A stretch of 64,000 nucleotides of DNA, taken from assembly GCF_000718985.1 (NCBI RefSeq), contig NZ_JODL01000018.1, positions 43,100-107,099 of the forward strand, given 5' to 3'. Below are positions 57,358 through 64,000 of this stretch, piece after piece (the stretch's first letter is position 1; every line of letters starts with the position of its first letter). Position numbers and translations under genes: made by a program. The notes under the pieces are model-generated. The model had not been told where the DNA came from. It was given only the letters and a program-made list of their open reading frames with translations, and did not search any database. The DNA comes from Streptomyces megasporus (GTDB taxonomy: Bacteria; Actinomycetota; Actinomycetes; Streptomycetales; Streptomycetaceae).

Positions 57358-58242
57358 TCAGCCCGCCCAGACCTCGGCGTCGTCGGCCGGGACGGTGGTC
57401 GCCAGGCCGAGTTCCTCACGGGTGGCGACCGTCTTGTTGGGGTCGAGGCCGGTGAAGGCCGGTTCGTAGGCGACGTAGAACGCGTCGACGTCGCCGGCGT
57501 CCGCGGCCTTCTTCCAGTGGTCGACGGTCTTCTCCAGTTGCGCGCGCAGCTTGCCCGCCTCCGTGCCCTCGATGTCCCGCAGCCCCTTGATGTGCGCGTC
57601 GAGGGCGGTCGCGACGGCCTCGGCCTGCGCCTTGTAGCCGTCCAGGTCGTCCTCGACGTTCTCCGCCTCGGGCTGGTTCACCCACAGTGCGTCGTAGACG
57701 GCGTTCGCGCCCTCCAGGTACGTCTTCTGCTCCGGCTTCAGGGACTTGGCGTCGACCTCCAGCGAACCGGTGAACGTGCCCGACTCCTTGGTGTAGGTGC
57801 AGCTCACGGCGCGGTCACCCGTCGCCCAACTCTCCTTGGTCGGGGTGTAGTAGAGGATGCCGACCCCCTCGGGGAGCGCCCAGGTGTCCGGGGCGAACTT
57901 CCCCGCCTCGACGGGGCACCGCTGGTCGGCGATCGCCCAGATCGCCTCGTCGCCGGGGAACTCTCCCCCCTTGTCGAGGGTGAACTCGCCGACGACCTGG
58001 GCCTGGTGCGGTTCGTCGCACGGCACGACCTCGATGGCGAACGTCTCGCCTTCGGCTTCCTTGCTGTTCGGGTTGTAGCAGTCCCCCGGTTCGAGCGAGA
58101 ACACCGACCGCTGACGGGCCACCTTCTTCGCCCCGTCCTTGGCGTTGTCGACGAGATCCCCGCACCCCGTCGCGCCGACTGCGAGCAGGGCGACGACGGT
58201 GGATATGCCCCGCAGGGAACGGGACGGGGTACGGAAGGCCAT
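57358..58242 (-). CDS. Lipoprotein with septum-formation domain
   Basis: A 294-residue predicted lipoprotein. The N-terminal signal (SRSLRGISTVVALLAVGAT) ends at a lipobox-like ATGC near residue 24. The next 120 residues contain the cysteine-bearing FSLEPGDCYNPNS and VEVVPCDEPHQAQVVGEF-like pattern of the septum-formation (PF13845) domain seen in actinobacterial wall-associated proteins, and the C-terminal 120 residues are helical. Its role is probably at the outer face of the membrane, otherwise unknown. The ATG at 58242 is preferred over an in-frame GTG at 58251, which is only 2 bases from the GAGG. Confidence 0.75.
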   Translation of the reverse strand: MAFRTPSRSLRGISTVVALLAVGATGCGDLVDNAKDGAKKVARQRSVFSLEPGDCYNPNSKEAEGETFAIEVVPCDEPHQAQVVGEFTLDKGGEFPGDEAIWAIADQRCPVEAGKFAPDTWALPEGVGILYYTPTKESWATGDRAVSCTYTKESGTFTGSLEVDAKSLKPEQKTYLEGANAVYDALWVNQPEAENVEDDLDGYKAQAEAVATALDAHIKGLRDIEGTEAGKLRAQLEKTVDHWKKAADAGDVDAFYVAYEPAFTGLDPNKTVATREELGLATTVPADDAEVWAG

Positions 58243-58878
58243 GAGGCACACATCCTCTTAAGAAAACCTTATGAATGGTGCCCGCATCGTATATTCCCCT
58301 TGCAGCCGACGGCAGCCAGGACTTCCGCCGCGCCGGCGACCGCATCACCGGCGGCTCCCACCCGATGGCACCGCGCCTGTCGGACCGTCAGGGACTCGAC
58401 GCAGCCCACCGAGACGGGGCGCGGAGTCGGCCCTCCGGGGCGCTCGGGCGCACGAAGGGCCGGCCCGAACCGGCGCCCGAACGAGCACGCGCGCCGCTCG
58501 ATCCCCCAACCCTCGACGAGCTTTTCTTTGCCGAGTTTTTGCAGCCCTCCGCCCGTGTTCAGTCGAGCTTCACCGGTCGACTCGTTCGTGGTCGCTTCGA
58601 GCGACAGACGCGAAGTGCGGCACCGGGGGCCGGCGCGGGAGCCGTGCGCGCGGGGCCGCAAGGAGTCGGCATCGAGGCCCCGGCCGTGGGCAACCGCAGA
58701 GAGGTGAGCGACCTCGCCCGCCTCGGCACGACCGGAGCCGTCGCCGCTCTCCGCGGCCTCGTCCGTCCCGGTCGCGCTCTCCCCTGCCCTCGCCACCACA
58801 CGTGCCGCCACGACCGGCGTCCCGTGGTTCCGGGCGGTCGCGTCCCCGTCCCGTCCCCACTCATCGTTCGGAGTGCCC
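58243..58878. other. Long intergenic stretch before the M20 gene
   Basis: The first 60 bases are unusually AT-rich (CTTAAGAAAACCTTATG) and on the minus strand contain TATACG, a possible promoter for the lipoprotein gene. Long open frames in the rest on both strands show no domain-like sequence and were not accepted as genes. Confidence 0.4.
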
Positions 58879-60072
58879 GTGTCCACCACCGCCCACCCCG
58901 TGTACGACCGGATCGGCCGCGAGACGGCGGCGCTGTCCTCCCGGCTGTGGGAGGTGGCGCTCGCCCTCCACGAACATCCGGAGCTCGCCTTCGAGGAGCA
59001 CGAGGCGGCGGCCCTGCTGACGGCGGAGTTGGAGGGCGCGGGCTTCGCGGTGGAGCGCGGTGTCGCGGGCATGCCCACGGCGTTCACCGCCCGGACCGGC
59101 GACGGTGAGGGGCCGTGCGTCGCCCTCCTGCTGGAGTACGACGCACTGCCGGACCTCGGCCACGCCTGCGGCCACAACCTGATCGCCGCGGCCGGGCTCG
59201 GCGCCGCGCTGGCCCTGCGGCGGGCGCTGGGGGATGTTCCGGGAACCGTCCTGGCCGTCGGCACCCCGGCCGAGGAGGGCGGCGGCGGCAAGGCCCTGGA
59301 GGTCGAGGCCGGTGTGTTCGACGGCGTGGACGCGGCGTTGATGTTCCATCCCGGCGTCCACGACTGGTCCTCCGCGCCGCTCACCGCCCAGGTGCAGTAC
59401 CGCGTGGGTTTCCGGGGTCGGGCCGCGCACCCCACCGGCAACCCGACCGAGGGCGTCGACGCGCTCGACGCGCTGATACTGCTGTTCAACACGCTGGGGG
59501 CGCTGCAGCGGCGCCGGCCGGCGGGCTCGCACATCCAGGGCATCGTCACCGAGGGCGGGCGCGCCACCAACATCGTCCCCGAGTACGCCGAGGGACGGTT
59601 CGGGCTGCGCGGAGCGACCGGGACGGCCCTGGACGAGCTGATCGAGGAGTTGCGTCGCTGTGCCGAGGGCGTCGCCCGGGCCACCGGCACCACCGCCGTG
59701 GTCGAGCAGGTGTCGACGCGCTACGGGCACTTCCGCGACAACGAGGTGCTGTCGCGGACGTTCGCCGAGCACCTTCGACACGCCGGCATCACCCTGACGG
59801 AACCCGAGCCGGGCGTGTACCTCGGCTCCTCGGACATCGGGAACGTCAGCGCGCGGGTTCCGGCCATCCACCCGTTCGTCGCCATCCTCGGCCCGGACGC
59901 CTCGGACCACACACCGGCCTTCGCCGAGGCCGCCGCCTCCGACCGGGGCCGCGCGGTCATGTTGGCCGCGGCCGAAGCGCTGGCCCGCACCGCCGCCGAC
60001 GTCCTGCTGGACCCGGCCGTCACCGGCGCGGCGTGGGCCGACCTGCGGGACAAGGCCGCCGCCGGCCTCTGA
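58879..60072 (+). CDS. M20-family amidohydrolase/peptidase 2
   Basis: A 397-residue member of the M20D/AbgB-like metallopeptidases. It has LALHEHPELAFEEHEAAALL, LLEYDALPDLGHACGHNLI with metal ligands, TPAEEGGGGKALEVEAG with the general-base Glu pair, and the lid-domain segment RAAHPTGNPTEGVDALDAL. The late histidine that completes the metal site is probably in SDHTPAFAEAA. AbgB-type enzymes cleave p-aminobenzoyl-glutamate; the substrate here is unproved. The GTG at 58879 follows GGAG by 5 bases. It is related to, but clearly different from, the gene at 14702. Confidence 0.87.
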   Translation: MSTTAHPVYDRIGRETAALSSRLWEVALALHEHPELAFEEHEAAALLTAELEGAGFAVERGVAGMPTAFTARTGDGEGPCVALLLEYDALPDLGHACGHNLIAAAGLGAALALRRALGDVPGTVLAVGTPAEEGGGGKALEVEAGVFDGVDAALMFHPGVHDWSSAPLTAQVQYRVGFRGRAAHPTGNPTEGVDALDALILLFNTLGALQRRRPAGSHIQGIVTEGGRATNIVPEYAEGRFGLRGATGTALDELIEELRRCAEGVARATGTTAVVEQVSTRYGHFRDNEVLSRTFAEHLRHAGITLTEPEPGVYLGSSDIGNVSARVPAIHPFVAILGPDASDHTPAFAEAAASDRGRAVMLAAAEALARTAADVLLDPAVTGAAWADLRDKAAAGL

Positions 60073-60086
60073 GCGGACGACGACCG

Positions 60087-60127
60087 CGCTCCGGTGGGCG
60101 CGGTGGCGGGCCGCGCCCACCGGAGCG
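60087..60127. terminator. Bidirectional terminator between convergent genes
   Basis: A perfect 17-bp stem (60087-60103 with 60111-60127) with loop TGGCGGG, between the M20 gene and the ABC permease gene. Confidence 0.85.
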
Positions 60128-60174
60128 GCGGGCTCGAACGGCGTCGAGCGCGACCCGCCCCCCTCACCGCCCCC

Positions 60175-60984
60175 TCACACCTTGGCCCGGTACGCCCGCA
60201 TCGCCAGCGGATAGAAGACGGCGGCTATGCCCGCCGCCCAGAGCAGCGACCACAGCAGCGGCCGGCCCACCTCGCCGCCCAGCAGCAGACCGCGGAAGGC
60301 GTCCGACAGATGGGTGACCGGGTTGACGTCCGCCCATGCCTGGAGCCAGCCGGGCATCGTGTCGACGACGACGAAGGCACTGCTGGTGAAGGTGATCGGG
60401 AAGATGAGGGTGAAGCCGAACGCCTGGACCTTCTCCGCGTCGCCGGCGAGCATGCCGATCAGCACCGCGCTCCAGGACACCGCCGCGGCGAAGACGACGA
60501 GCAGCAGCGTGCCCGCGAGGAGGCCACCGACGCCCCCGGTGACGCGGAAGCCGAGGACCAGGCCGAGGGCGATCATCAGGAGCGTCGCCCACAGGTGCTT
60601 GGCCAGGTCGGCGGTGATCCGACCGATCAGCGGGGCGGAGCGGGCTATCGGCAGGCTGCGCAGCCGGTCGAAGACGCCCTTGGTGAGGTCGGTGTTGAGG
60701 GCCAGGGCCGTGTAGGTGGTCATGAACAGGGTGTTCTGCACGATGATCCCCGGCAGGGCGTACTCCAGGTACGCGCCGGGCGACCCGGCCATCTGACCGC
60801 CGAGCACGTACGTGAAGAGGAACACGAACATGATCGGCGTGATGCTGTAGTCGACGAGTTCCAGCGGATTGTGCTTGACCGCGACGAGGCTGCGCCACGC
60901 CATGGTGGCGGTCTGCCGCAGTCCGGCGCCCGGGCGGACCCGGCCGCTCGTGGTGAGGGGTGCACCCGCCGTCGTGGCGGTCAT
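60175..60984 (-). CDS. DrrB-type ABC exporter permease
   Basis: A 269-residue ABC-2 membrane protein with six hydrophobic helices. Family segments are LEYALPGIIVQNTLFMTTY, GVFDRLRSLPIARSAPL and the end-helix region NPVTHLSDAFRGLLLGG. It forms the membrane part of a daunorubicin-resistance-type exporter with the ATPase encoded just upstream, whose stop overlaps this start by four bases (ATGA). The transported compound is unknown; lipids, antibiotics and other hydrophobic molecules are typical. Confidence 0.92.
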   Translation of the reverse strand: MTATTAGAPLTTSGRVRPGAGLRQTATMAWRSLVAVKHNPLELVDYSITPIMFVFLFTYVLGGQMAGSPGAYLEYALPGIIVQNTLFMTTYTALALNTDLTKGVFDRLRSLPIARSAPLIGRITADLAKHLWATLLMIALGLVLGFRVTGGVGGLLAGTLLLVVFAAAVSWSAVLIGMLAGDAEKVQAFGFTLIFPITFTSSAFVVVDTMPGWLQAWADVNPVTHLSDAFRGLLLGGEVGRPLLWSLLWAAGIAAVFYPLAMRAYRAKV

Positions 60985-61991
60985 GACGTGCTCACCGCCC
61001 TCTCGATGTCGTTGTCGTCGGTTCCGGCGCCCGCCGTGGTCCGTCCCCCGTCCGGTTCGGTGCGGTGGCCGGTCAGCGCCAGGAAGACCTCGTCCAGTGA
61101 CGAGCGGCGCAGCGTCAGTTCGCCGACCGCGATGCCCGCCCCGTCCAGGCGGCGGACGACGGAGGGCATCAGCTCGGGGTCGTTGACCGGTGCCGTGATC
61201 ACCTCGTCCTCGATCTGGGTCTGCGGCCCGGCCGCCTGCGCCACCAGCGCGTGCGCGGTCGCCAGGTCATGCCCCCGCACCGGCCTCAACTGGAGCACCT
61301 GTCCGCCCACCTGCGACTTCAGCTCGTCGGGCGTGCCCTCGGCGATGACCCGGCCCTGGTCGATCACCACGATCCGGTCGGCGAGCAGGTCCGCCTCGTT
61401 CAGGTACTGCGTGGTCAGCAGCGCGGTCACGCCCTCGGCGACCAGGCCGCGCAGCATGTCCCACAGCTCGCCCCGACTGCGCGGGTCGAGCCCGGTCGTC
61501 GGCTCGTCGAGGAAGAGGATGCGGGGCCGGCCCACCAGGCTCGCCGCCAAGTCCAACCTGCGCCGCATGCCGCCCGAGAACGTCTTCACCGCGCGCCCGG
61601 CCGCGTCCGTCAGCCCGAAACGCTCCAGCAGTTCGGCCGCCCGCGCCTTCGCCTCACGCCTCGGTATTCCCAGCAGCCGGCCGATCAGCAGCAGGTTCTC
61701 CGTGCCGGTCAGGTTCTCGTCGACCGCCGCGTACTGGCCCGTCAGGCCGACGAGCGAGCGCACGACCCCGGCCTCGCGCACCACGTCGTGCCCGGCGACC
61801 TCGGCCCGCCCGGCGTCCGGCTGGAGCAGCGTGGCGAAGATCCGCACGGCGGTGGTCTTGCCCGCTCCGTTGGGCCCGAGCAGCCCCAGCACCGTCCCGG
61901 TGCGGGCGGCCAGGTCCACGCCGTCCAGCGCCTTGGTCTCCTTGAACCGTTTGGCCAGGCCCTCCGCCTGGATCGCGTACGCGTACGTCAT
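60981..61991 (-). CDS. DrrA-type ABC exporter ATPase
   Basis: A 336-residue ABC ATPase. Walker A is GLLGPNGAGKTTAVRIFA, the signature is TFSGGMRRRLDLAASLVG, Walker B is ILFLDEPTTGLDPRSR, and the H-loop position is in LLTTQYLNEADLLADRI, where Gln-Tyr replaces His as in DrrA proteins. The C-terminal 90 residues match the DrrA extension (DEVFLALTGHRTE). It energises the permease encoded by the overlapping next gene. The ATG at 61991 is followed after 11 residues by the first ABC strand. Confidence 0.93.
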   Translation of the reverse strand: MTYAYAIQAEGLAKRFKETKALDGVDLAARTGTVLGLLGPNGAGKTTAVRIFATLLQPDAGRAEVAGHDVVREAGVVRSLVGLTGQYAAVDENLTGTENLLLIGRLLGIPRREAKARAAELLERFGLTDAAGRAVKTFSGGMRRRLDLAASLVGRPRILFLDEPTTGLDPRSRGELWDMLRGLVAEGVTALLTTQYLNEADLLADRIVVIDQGRVIAEGTPDELKSQVGGQVLQLRPVRGHDLATAHALVAQAAGPQTQIEDEVITAPVNDPELMPSVVRRLDGAGIAVGELTLRRSSLDEVFLALTGHRTEPDGGRTTAGAGTDDNDIERAVSTS

Positions 61992-62071
61992 GGGACTCGT
62001 CCCCTCGTATCGAGGTCGCGCTCGACGGTCGCCCCGGACCTCCCGATCCGGAGCCCGCCCTCTGAACAACT

Positions 62072-62085
62072 GTGACGCACGCCAC
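62072..62085. promoter_or_regulatory. Weak Crp-like site between exporter and protease genes
   Basis: GTGACGCACGCCAC fits GTG-N6-G-N-CAC but is a poor palindrome. It lies in the 219-base spacer between the divergent DrrAB and HtrA-like genes. Confidence 0.3.
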
Positions 62086-62210
62086 TGACATTCCGGTCGG
62101 CGGGTTCCGGCGGGCCCCGGCGGAACCCGCCACGAGGGCCCGGAAGCGGAGCGGCTCCGCTGTTGTTGGACGGACAGACGCGCCGACAGGACCGACAGGA
62201 GGGCCGAATC

Positions 62211-63194
62211 GTGTCAGAGCGACTTTCCGAGCCCGACCGCTCCCCCGGGGAGCGAGCCGCGCTCGACGCGTACTCCGCGATCGTCACCTCGGTCGCCGCC
62301 GAGCTCACCCCCAAGGTCGCGGCGCTGCACATCGCGCACCGCCATCCCGGCGGGCGGTTCGTGGCCGCCGCCGGCTCCGGCGTGGTCTTCACCGACGACG
62401 GCTTCCTGCTCACCAACGCGCACGTCGTCGGACGCGCCGACGCCGGCACCGTGGAGTTCGGCGACGGCGGCACCACTCCGTTCCACGTCATCGGCACCGA
62501 TCCGCTCTCCGACCTCGCGGTGGCCCGCGCCGACGGGCCCACCCCTCCCCCGGTGCGCCTGGGCGACGCCAACGGACTGCGCGTCGGCCAACTCGTGGTC
62601 GCGGTCGGCAACCCGCTCGGTCTGGCCGGCACCGTCACCGCGGGCGTGGTCAGCGCCCTGGGCCGATCGCTGCCGACCTGGGCCGGTGTCGCCGGTCGCG
62701 TGATCGACAACGTCATACAGACCGACGCCGCGCTCAACCGCGGCAACTCGGGAGGGGCGCTCGCCACCGCCGACGGTGAGGTCGTCGGCATCAACACCGC
62801 GGTCGCCGGGATCGGACTCGGCCTCGCCGTGCCGATCGACGACACCAGCCGGCGAATCATCGCGACGCTGCTCGCCGACGGTCGGGTGCGGCGGGCCTAC
62901 CTCGGGATCGCCACCACGCCCGCGCCGCTGCCTCCCGAGTTCCGCGCGAGGACCGGCCGGCACGGCGGGTTGCGCATCGTCGAGGTCGTGCCGGGGTCGC
63001 CCGCCGACCGGGCCGGGCTGCGCCCCGGCGATCTGCTCCTCACCGCCGGCGGGGAGTCGTTGACGAGCGCCCAGGCGCTGCAGCGGCTCATGCTGGCGGA
63101 CGCCATCGGGCAGCCGCTCCCGCTCACGGCGCTGCGCGCCGACGCTCTGGTCGACGTCGTCGCCACGCCGGTCGAACTGCCCGTGGACGACTGA
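62211..63194 (+). CDS. HtrA-like trypsin-fold serine protease with PDZ domain
   Basis: A 327-residue S1C protease. The catalytic triad is His71 (LTNAHVVG), Asp101 (DPLSDLAV) and Ser180 (NRGNSGGAL). A PDZ domain covers about 225-320 with the peptide-binding loop YLGIATTPAPLPP and GSPADRAGLRPGDLLL. Unlike most HtrA/DegP proteins it has neither a signal peptide nor a membrane helix at the N-terminus, so it should be cytosolic. The GTG at 62211 follows GGAGGG by 7 bases, and no upstream start gives a hydrophobic leader. Protein quality control is the expected role. Confidence 0.9.
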   Translation: MSERLSEPDRSPGERAALDAYSAIVTSVAAELTPKVAALHIAHRHPGGRFVAAAGSGVVFTDDGFLLTNAHVVGRADAGTVEFGDGGTTPFHVIGTDPLSDLAVARADGPTPPPVRLGDANGLRVGQLVVAVGNPLGLAGTVTAGVVSALGRSLPTWAGVAGRVIDNVIQTDAALNRGNSGGALATADGEVVGINTAVAGIGLGLAVPIDDTSRRIIATLLADGRVRRAYLGIATTPAPLPPEFRARTGRHGGLRIVEVVPGSPADRAGLRPGDLLLTAGGESLTSAQALQRLMLADAIGQPLPLTALRADALVDVVATPVELPVDD

Positions 63195-63285
63195 CCGCGC
63201 GGCGCGGCCGTGCCCCCGGCACGCCGGCCGGTGGAGTCGCCTCGGCCACCTGACCGCCGGCGCCTCGATCGCGTAAGGTCTCCGG

Positions 63286-63906
63286 ATGGCGAAGTACTTC
63301 GACGTCCACCCCGACAACCCCCAGCCACGCACCATCGGCACCGTGGTCGACGACATCCGCTCCGGCGCGCTCGTCGCGTACCCGACGGACTCCTGTTTCG
63401 CGCTGGGGTGCCGGCTGGGGAACCGCGACGGCATCGCCCGGATCAGGTCGATCCGGAACCTCGACGAGCGTCACCACTTCACTCTCGTGTGCCGGAACTT
63501 CGCGCAGTTGAGCCGGTTCGTCCGGCTCGACAACGACGTGTTCCGCGCGATCAGGGCGGCGACGCCCGGGAGCTACACCTTCATCCTCCCCGCGACGAAG
63601 GAGGTGCCGCGCCAACTGCTGCACCCGAAGAAGAAGACGGTCGGCGTCCGAATTCCCGACCACGTCGTCACCCAGGCCCTGCTCACCGAGCTCGACGAGC
63701 CGCTGCTCTCCAGCACTCTGCTCCTCCCCGGCGAGGAGGAGCCGATGACGCAGGGCTGGGAGATCAAGGAACGGCTCGATCACGTGGTGGACGCCGTGGT
63801 GGACTCGGGCGACTGCGGCACCGAGCCGACCACCGTCGTCGACTTCTCCGGCGGCGAGGTCGAGATCGTCCGCCGAGGGGCGGGTGACACCGCGCGGTTC
63901 GATTGA
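63286..63906 (+). CDS. YciO/Sua5/YrdC-family protein
   Basis: A 206-residue protein of the YrdC-like fold, closest in layout to YciO. The N-terminal segment GALVAYPTDSCFALGCRL corresponds to the phosphate- and ATP-binding strand-loop, and PGSYTFILPATKEVPRQLL and KKKTVGVRIPDH are conserved in the family. Sua5/TsaC proteins make threonylcarbamoyl-AMP for tRNA t6A; YciO-type members have weak or different activity, so the role is uncertain. Its TGA stop is directly overlapped by the terminal sequence of an IS605-type element. Confidence 0.88.
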   Translation: MAKYFDVHPDNPQPRTIGTVVDDIRSGALVAYPTDSCFALGCRLGNRDGIARIRSIRNLDERHHFTLVCRNFAQLSRFVRLDNDVFRAIRAATPGSYTFILPATKEVPRQLLHPKKKTVGVRIPDHVVTQALLTELDEPLLSSTLLLPGEEEPMTQGWEIKERLDHVVDAVVDSGDCGTEPTTVVDFSGGEVEIVRRGAGDTARFD

Positions 63907-64000
63907 CATCCTCCCCGACCTAAAGGCCGGGGATTCCCGCCTGCTCCCACCGGATGGGTGAGGGCTTCGGGTGGGTTCCTGCTTCGCTGCGCGGTGCGGG
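63907..64000 (-). mobile_element. Right end of an IS605/TnpB-type element (runs off the window)
   Basis: CATCC-TCCCCGACC-TAAA-GGCCGGGGATTCC is the typical terminal hairpin (63913-63932) of actinomycete TnpB elements; read on the minus strand it ends in GGATGTCAA, which contains the TCAA right-cleavage tetranucleotide known for the family. The following bases resemble the 3' region that encodes the omega RNA scaffold. The tnpB gene itself should lie to the right, on the minus strand. Confidence 0.65.

Noticed and set aside
58269..58860. Long open frames before the M20 gene
   Set aside because: They continue antisense into the M20 gene or lack recognisable sequence; treated as GC-driven shadows.

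Overview
The window is 64 kb of very GC-rich DNA from the chromosome of a filamentous actinomycete, most likely Streptomyces. Supporting signs are geosmin synthase, a snapalysin-type secreted protease, a DasR (dre) operator before nagB, an LAETG (sortase E) surface protein, frequent GTG starts, and long GC-rich hairpins without U-tracts as terminators. No rRNA, tRNA or CRISPR array was recognised. The left edge cuts a gene and the right edge enters an IS605/TnpB-type element.

Layout. 1-2.9 kb: minus-strand operon of a phosphotriesterase-like pseudoenzyme, an intact paralogue and a FAD monooxygenase. 3.1-9.0 kb: methyltransferase, XRE-cupin regulator divergent from a thioredoxin-reductase-like flavoprotein, MazG-like protein, and an NDH-2-like oxidoreductase with an ECF41 (SigJ-type) sigma factor. 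9-16 kb: unknown membrane protein, nagB with its dre site, a frameshifted gene, a secreted PGRP/amidase and an M20 peptidase. 16-21.5 kb: flavohemoprotein-like enzyme, glyoxalase-fold protein, SDR and pyruvate oxidase. 21.7-26.3 kb: amidohydrolase, MHS-family transporter and PucR regulator, a small catabolic island. 26.7-31.0 kb: a reactive-sulfur island with a CstB-like MBL-rhodanese fusion, rhodanese-DUF2892, TauE/SafE exporter, thioredoxin and two CstR-like repressors, with three GC-rich operator-like palindromes.

31-43 kb: NTF2-like protein, small secreted protein, an AraC/VOC/UvrA-like cassette, a NarL-type two-component system interleaved with a broken kinase paralogue and two copies of a SCO4225-like membrane protein, an M23 peptidase, and a UvrA-like pseudogene. 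43-49 kb: LAETG-anchored protein, the zinc-free ribosomal proteins L36 and L33, then a two-gene operon of a family 2B encapsulin shell protein and the bifunctional geosmin synthase. 49-58 kb: small membrane-protein genes, DUF2975 with its HTH partner, a geranylgeranyl-reductase-like flavoprotein preceded by an unassigned structured RNA, snapalysin, an ASCH protein, TetR with a divergent alpha/beta hydrolase, a TnpB remnant and a septum-formation-domain lipoprotein. 58-64 kb: M20 peptidase, DrrAB-type ABC exporter, HtrA-like protease and a YciO/Sua5 protein whose stop codon abuts the mobile-element end.

The points most worth attention are the geosmin synthase-encapsulin pair, the tandem phosphotriesterase pair with one ligand-less member, the unassigned RNA near 53.3 kb, the CstR-type regulon with a CstB-like enzyme lacking a canonical iron ligand, and the kinases with degenerate second phosphoacceptor domains. 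Family assignments come from recognising motifs by eye; no database search was run.
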